A stretch of 64,000 bases of DNA from Rhyzopertha dominica (lineage: Eukaryota > Arthropoda > Insecta > Coleoptera > Bostrichidae): assembly GCA_025024175.1 (NCBI GenBank), contig QCXZ01000064.1, positions 21,634,286-21,698,285 of the forward strand, written 5' to 3'. The translations under genes were made by a program, and so were the position numbers. This document shows positions 58,060 through 64,000 of the stretch, in pieces. Within the stretch, counting starts at the first letter, position 1; every line of letters begins with the position of its first letter. The notes beneath the pieces were generated by a model. The model was not told where the DNA came from, did not search any database, and saw nothing but the letters and a program-made list of their open reading frames with translations.

Positions 58060-58886
58060 CTAAAACAATAAGAACATGTTGCAATTACATAACACCAATG
58101 AGATCAAATGAGAAAATAAATCAGCAGATTTGCCTGTCTATTGTTTATTTTACTCAACACAGGTACCTTGAGATATGAGTATCTCTTTCTGAAATTAACG
58201 ATTGGAACTTCGATCACGTACGGATAACCTAGCTTAAAACTTAAGCTTAATAAAGCTCTTTTAATCCAAAGCTACCGACAAATATCTCGGTTTTCACTAT
58301 TGAGTGGGGGACTGAAGGAACAGCATACAAGAATCCTGCAAACAGTGGACGCGATAGTGGCGACATTTGTGTATTGCGGTATTGAGTAATGTGTAATTCA
58401 CTGAAAAAGGCATAGGTGGCAGTAGAACAGTAGAAGTCGCAACAAAAAAATGTTAGAGATGAAGAATTACTTTTCTAAAAATTTAGTTTTATTCACTTGA
58501 TAGTAGCCGTTAACGTTCTATTTAATTTAGCTATACTTTAAGAATAAGAAGTTTTACCTATACTTAGACACTTGTATTTTACCTCGGACCTCTAAATGTG
58601 CGCCGTGACGTATCATAGTGCGAGCCGTAGTGCGGTGGTCGGACGTAGAGCGTAGCCGGACCACTGGACTTTTTCTATGGCCTGGACACTGAACAGAACA
58701 TCTGTCATTTGCCAAAAAAAATTTTAACCTCAAACAAATACTTTACTATGACTACTTTTTCATAAACACGAACAAGTTGGAAGCAACCTTTTGGGATTGC
58801 TTTTGTATACTCTTTATAGTTTCTTTTAATACCTATTTTACGTGCTTTCTTTCTATTATCTGTGTTATAATATAGATTGTTTCAAA
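58060..58886. promoter_or_regulatory. Divergent promoter region of COX6C and Sec10
   Basis: The region should hold the COX6C 5' UTR intron and both start sites. A GC-richer patch at 58600-58680 (GTGACGTATCATAGTGCGAG onward) stands out from AT-rich surroundings and may mark a core promoter. One TGTCA lies at 58703. Confidence 0.45.
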
Positions 58887-61800
58887 ATGATGCAACAATA
58901 TATTAAAGAACTGGAGCAAGTAAGAAAATTATTATTAATTACGTTCTCTTAGAAACAAGTAAATGCCCTTTCCATAGGAGCCCTTTGATGCTGGTGAATT
59001 CGTAGAACGTCTTGCATGGCGAACCATAGCAGAAATGAAGAAAGATAACGAAGAAGATTTTAATCCTATTCTTCTTCATGATTCATTTGTGCAAGCGATT
59101 AAGTAAGTAATATTGTTGGAAATGATTGATCATAATTTTGTTGCTTTCAGAGATTTAACATTACTGCAAGAAAGGCAACAAAGAAAGTGTGAAAGGTTAG
59201 AAGCTGCAGTACGTGAAGATGAAGCTGTATTCTTCCAAGAGGTGCAAAAACTTCAAGAAGATAATAAAGTATAATAATTTATAATATAAGAATTACACAC
59301 TGTACGTACAGAACCCTTTTTAGCAAGCTATTAATACGTTTCAAGATTTGGATGGTAAAATTAATCATGTAGCTGCGAAAGTACTTCATTTAGGAGACCA
59401 ACTTGACAGTGTCAATGGTCCCCGTTCTAGAGTAGTTGATGCACAGCGTTTAATGACTCATTTGAATGAATTTTTGTCAATGGAACCTCTTCACTCTCCT
59501 TTATTTACTGATTTAAGCAGGGTAAGTATTTTCAGTCCAAATGATTACTTAATTTTAATAACCTACATTTTTTTATCATTTTCTTTGGAGAATGGTTTTT
59601 ACAGAAATCCCATACAATTTTTCTTCCCTATATAAATTGCAGTTACCTACATGCAGGCAAAATACGAACATTGTTGACGTTTTCATTGATTATATTATGG
59701 CTCTTATACTGTTTTGGCGCTTTTTAACAGTACAATATGTAACAATTTGTAACAGCTGTTTTGCAGTATTCTCTGTGTTGTAAATAAGAGGCAAAAATGT
59801 AATATGAAACATTATTGATTATACTGTTGTATAGATTTTCAGGCAGTGATTATGGTTTCTTATACATGAAAATTTGCACTTCCATATTTCATCAGAGTAT
59901 ACAAAACCACCTGCCTTTTATTTATTTATCTATAATGTCATCCTAATAACATAACTATATAATAAAATTTATAATGTATTCTCAAATGAATGCAATAATC
60001 ATGAAATACGGGACTAATCACTTACCAGTATTTGTGTGGAAACAAATAAGGTCTGTCTGAAAGAAATAAACATAATATCTTATAAATTAGGGAGTTAAAA
60101 ACATACAGAGTGCTTAGTAATGGCAAATAAAAAAAGGTGGTTAGATTGTGTAACAAGTTATTTTATGTATATTGTAATTATTATAATTTATACTGTATTA
60201 TCCATTTTGATGAATAATTAAAAATGTGCATACCTCTGTTAAACATCTGTAATGTTATTAAATTATTAGACTTTGATTTTGTCAAGAAAATATTTGTTTC
60301 CAGATTGATGAGGCAGCTGATGTAATTCAGAAACTACATATGATAGCACAGGATCTTCCTCCAAAGTCAGTACTAATAAGATTATGAATTCACTTGTTAT
60401 TCTTGACCTTTTTCAGATATGAATCTCTCAAAAAGAAGATCGATAGAAAATATGATGAAACTGAAAGAACTTTGATTGACCAATTTGTTGTAGCTCAAAG
60501 AAAGGAAGACTTAAATCGAATGAAAGAAATAGCAGATGTTCTATCTCAGTTCAAGGGCTACTCTCATTGTATTGATGCTTTTATTGAACAAAGTCAGTCT
60601 GTAAGTACAGCATGTAGTAATTATTGAAAATTATTTTGAATTTTTTAATTTTAAATTCAGTTTTCTTGAAAACATATCATGATTAATTAATCTTTTTCAG
60701 TCATTTCCCTTAAACAAAGATATATTTTCATATCTACTCCCAATGTGTCAGCATAATTATGAAATAATCAGAAAGGTGTTTAGTAGCCCAGAACAAGTTA
60801 TGGCAAAGTTCATTTTGAATATTTACCAACTGAAAATTAGGGAATACATAGATGGAAAACTGGGTGCTAAGCTAGACACATATGCTTATTTGAAAACTCT
60901 GTTTGAGTTCTATTCCAAGTTAGTATGTAACTTAACACCAATTCTTTTAAAAACTTGTAAATTAAATTTCAGAACGAATCAACTGTCTAACGAATTACTA
61001 GTATACAACATGGGGATTGATCGGAATTATCTAAATAAGCTAACGGGAAATATCTTCAACAAATATATAGACAATTACATTACGTAAGTACATGGGAACA
61101 ATTTTGAATATTTCTCTATGATATTCTGTTTTTAGTCTGGAATTGAAGTGTCTAAAAGAAAGAAATACAGCTAACCTTCAGAAATACTACGACTCTAAAC
61201 ATCATCAAAAGAAGCAAATACAATCTGGGGGGTAAGTAAATATAATCTGGCTTAAAATATTTATAATACTTGTTATTCTGTTATAATGTGCAAATGCAAA
61301 AGTTGCTTTAAATTAACTTTTTCTGGTCAATATTTAATGTATGATATATTACCTATAGAAAAAGTACCATAATTTGGAATATCGCTGCAAAACTACTTCA
61401 TTCAATTTTTTTTACTCCATATAACTAAATATAAGACAAGAACATACACTTTGAAGAAATATACGGTGTTATCATAATTTAATCAATTTGTACCTGTGTG
61501 ACAAGCAGTTATGAATAACTATTGTATTCCAACTTCTACAATTTTTTTAATCTAATTTTTTGATCTGGTAACACTGAACCACATGTTCTGTATTATACTA
61601 CCATTTTACAGTGTCATAATGCCTCAGTTTGTAGCAGTGGCACACGGTCCATGGAAACAAGGCAAGGTTACTTACTTACTTATTTATTACTTACTTTTAT
61701 TTGATGTAATTACTTCAAAAATTAATATTTTCAAAACTGAAAAAATTCTGTGTTAAACTGTCGCTTACGGTAGCATAGTTATGTGATGTTGTTTACCATA

Positions 61801-64000
61801 TGCGCCAGTTTCGACAACTGTGTTTTCAGGGTTAATATACAAGGGCTGTTTTTTAACTTCTGATGGGTTATAAGAATAAAATCCTTTTACATAGAAATGT
61901 TATTTTATTATTAAAAGTTGAATTAAGTCTTACCCATTTTTGTATAAAATCGCCAAATTGAAGCATCATGACACATGCTGCCAACTCGGTCAAGTACCTT
62001 TTGACCGCCTACTGGAACCCTTCGGTGGTGATGAAGCGTCGTCCACCCAAAAATGTCCGGCCTATGCTATGGACTGTCAAAAACTTCACACTTGAATTTT
62101 TTAATCATTGTCGTGGATCAAAAAATGCCAAATTATTCTACTCATAAATTGCTCAGGCAATCTAATATTTCACAATGAAATTCTGTTATCATATCATTTG
62201 CTTCATGGTTAAGCAGATAGCGTTTTGGCACCAGCAAAAAGCTCTTGAAAATGTACAGGCTGACCCGTTTTCGTTACACTTGTAAGGAACAGGCTAAACA
62301 GTCAATCTCTTTTTCTGAGCTTGATTCATTGGAAGAAACAAATAAAACTTATTTCATAAGACTGCCACTCCCTAATGTTAACCACGGTACTGTTTACAAT
62401 GCGACGGTTTGCTGAAAACTCAACTACTAATCTACAGTCTCCCGTCTCAAGTTAATATATCGGCGAATAAACACATAAATACTCGTCCCGCCAGATGCGG
62501 TTCACTCATTTCAAATTGTGGACAATGTTACATTTCTAATGTGCGACTTCTATTCTGGGGGGAACATTATTTGTTAATTTCAACATGTGATGTTTTGTCT
62601 AATTTAACTGAACCAGTTTTTTTTTATACACAAAATGATTTATTTTAGGCAAATAAAAATTATTTGAATCAAATAAACTATCTGTTTGTATATACACAAC
62701 AAAACATTTATTTGTATTAAGAAATATTTTTTTTGATTTTACTTGATACAAGTAAAAAAAACTTGCACCATTCATAGGTACTTGAGGTTTTGAACGAACG
62801 GTACTTTTATTTATTTCAAATAACATATTTTGTTGCATGAAATTAAACTTTTTCTTGTTTCTTATTGTATATTCTTTTGCACTAACTAAAGTTTTCCTTA
62901 AAATCCAAATAAATTTTCTTTGACTAAAGTTAGTTTGTTCCACAGAAAACAAAAATCGTTTTTTAAAACTTTGTATTACTTTTAAAAAAAGATAATTACA
63001 TTTGTTTAAAAATGTTTTATTTCACTTATAAATACATATTTATTTGGTACAAAGGTAACTAAACTCTGACAAACTAACAAAATGAATACATTATACCGAT
63101 CGCTAAGAAATAAAAAGAATGTGCACATAGAGTATACTCAACAACATAATATATACCTAAAAAGTGTGCTACTAAATTACCTTAGTATGCCGTATTAGTT
63201 TTTCGTTGTGTCATAATTACGTTACATCTTAGAACATAGGTTCTAGAAATATACTGCTCTTCAAAAAATTGTCCAAGTCCACCATATGTGAGCCATCTAC
63301 CTGTACCTACTGCACTGTTGAAAACAAATAATGGTTTGCAGAAACCACATAGGCTATACAATACAATGCCACCACCTTTCATTTACGAAACACATATAAA
63401 CAATTTAAATATGTATTGAGCCTAATGTGATTATTTTCAATCCAAGGAATATTTTGTTGAATTAATAAGTCCATATCTTAAACCAAACAGAAAAATACTT
63501 TATTCCTAACAAAATTTTTTTTGAAGTAACCAGTCCATTCTAAAACAAAGCAATTATGTGTTCCATCAAGCAAAAGTGTTTTGCATGAAACAAAAAATTG
63601 ATTAAATGTATAAGAAATAGAATGTTCATTTCAAGAGAACTCAGCTTGTAACAAAAATTTTATTTTGTACCTATGAGATAATTGTCTTCAATTCAAATGT
63701 AATTGCTAAAACTAAATTTTGTTTACAAGAAGAAAGTCATTATGCTAGAAATAAATCATTGATTTAAACTCAATAATTCTTCTTGAAGCACATAAATTTA
63801 ATTGTTTTCTTAAGTCAAAAATTTTCAAGTGTGCAAAAATTAACTTATCTTCTAACAGTTTCCAGGACTTGAGAAGAGACCTGCAAGCTGTTATTGGTAC
63901 AAGAGCCAACATAAACATTGCTCAAATTGAGAACTATGGTGGAGAAACCTTTCTGTCTGAAGAATTGGCAATCACAATCCTCCAGGATACTAAAAATGCC
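58887..64000 (+). CDS. EXOC5: Exocyst complex subunit Sec10, 5' part
   Basis: Ten exons are visible: 58887-58919, 58978-59102, 59151-59268, 59324-59521, 60304-60365, 60417-60600, 60701-60918, 60973-61083, 61136-61231 and 63859 to the window end. All join in phase; the gene runs past 64000, so roughly the C-terminal half is missing. Sec10 is part of the octameric exocyst that tethers secretory vesicles to the plasma membrane. Recognisable blocks are EPFDAGEFVERLAWRT, a long N-terminal coiled coil (LLQERQQRKCERLEAAVRED), VAAKVLHLGDQLDSVN, EAADVIQKLHMIAQDLP, LSQFKGYSHCIDAFIEQ, LQKYYDSKHHQKKQ and GGETFLSEELAITILQ. Introns are mostly 48-70 nt, apart from 0.8 and 2.6 kb ones without recognised elements. 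No defect is seen. Confidence 0.96.

Overview
The window is eukaryotic nuclear DNA from an insect, most likely a beetle. Genes are split by short (about 48-70 nt) GT-AG introns mixed with multi-kilobase introns full of transposon debris, and the sequence is AT-rich. The gene set fits an insect: a mitochondrial-clan P450, nessun dorma, NCOA6, COX6C of 77 residues and a THAP-bearing P-type transposon. Scattered N bases mean single residues can be uncertain. The beetle assignment is an inference.

Layout. 0.7-6.9 kb (+): 3' part of a mitochondrial-clan cytochrome P450, with a 4.9 kb intron holding a giant foldback element and a LINE remnant. 7.6-8.4 kb: transposon debris with a broken THAP domain. 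10.7-13.2 kb (+): an eight-exon gene joining a transposon-type zinc finger to an N-acetylneuraminate-lyase fold that has lost its catalytic residues. This is the most unusual gene here. 17.2-28.4 kb (-): GMP reductase in six exons, with introns full of LINE, mariner, THAP and hairpin remnants. 28.4-28.7 kb (-): a small basic, possibly mitochondrial protein whose stop lies 11 nt before the GMP reductase start. 29.0-33.9 kb (+): DDX27/Rs1 DEAD-box helicase, divergent from that pair.

35.7-40.5 kb: a LINE remnant interrupted by a structurally intact 3,570 bp P-superfamily element (36351-39920) with perfect 32 bp inverted ends and an exact 8 bp target duplication. 41.1-42.9 kb (-): nessun dorma/SHCBP1. 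43.0-44.8 kb: small inverted-repeat elements, including a 31 bp element that is little more than two joined transposon ends. 45.9-56.6 kb (-): NCOA6, with a large last intron holding a 600 bp hAT-like element, a mariner-like remnant and another foldback. 57.8-58.1 kb (-): COX6C. 58.9 kb to the window end (+): exocyst subunit Sec10/EXOC5, cut by the window edge.

The host genes are unrelated housekeeping or regulatory genes: purine salvage, ribosome assembly, cytokinesis, nuclear receptor coactivation, respiration and exocytosis. They do not form a pathway. The second theme is mobile DNA. One family of foldbacks ends in CAGGGTGTC-like sequences. There are several MITE families, a recent P-type insertion, and THAP or BED-like zinc-finger modules of transposon type, one of them apparently captured by a host gene.
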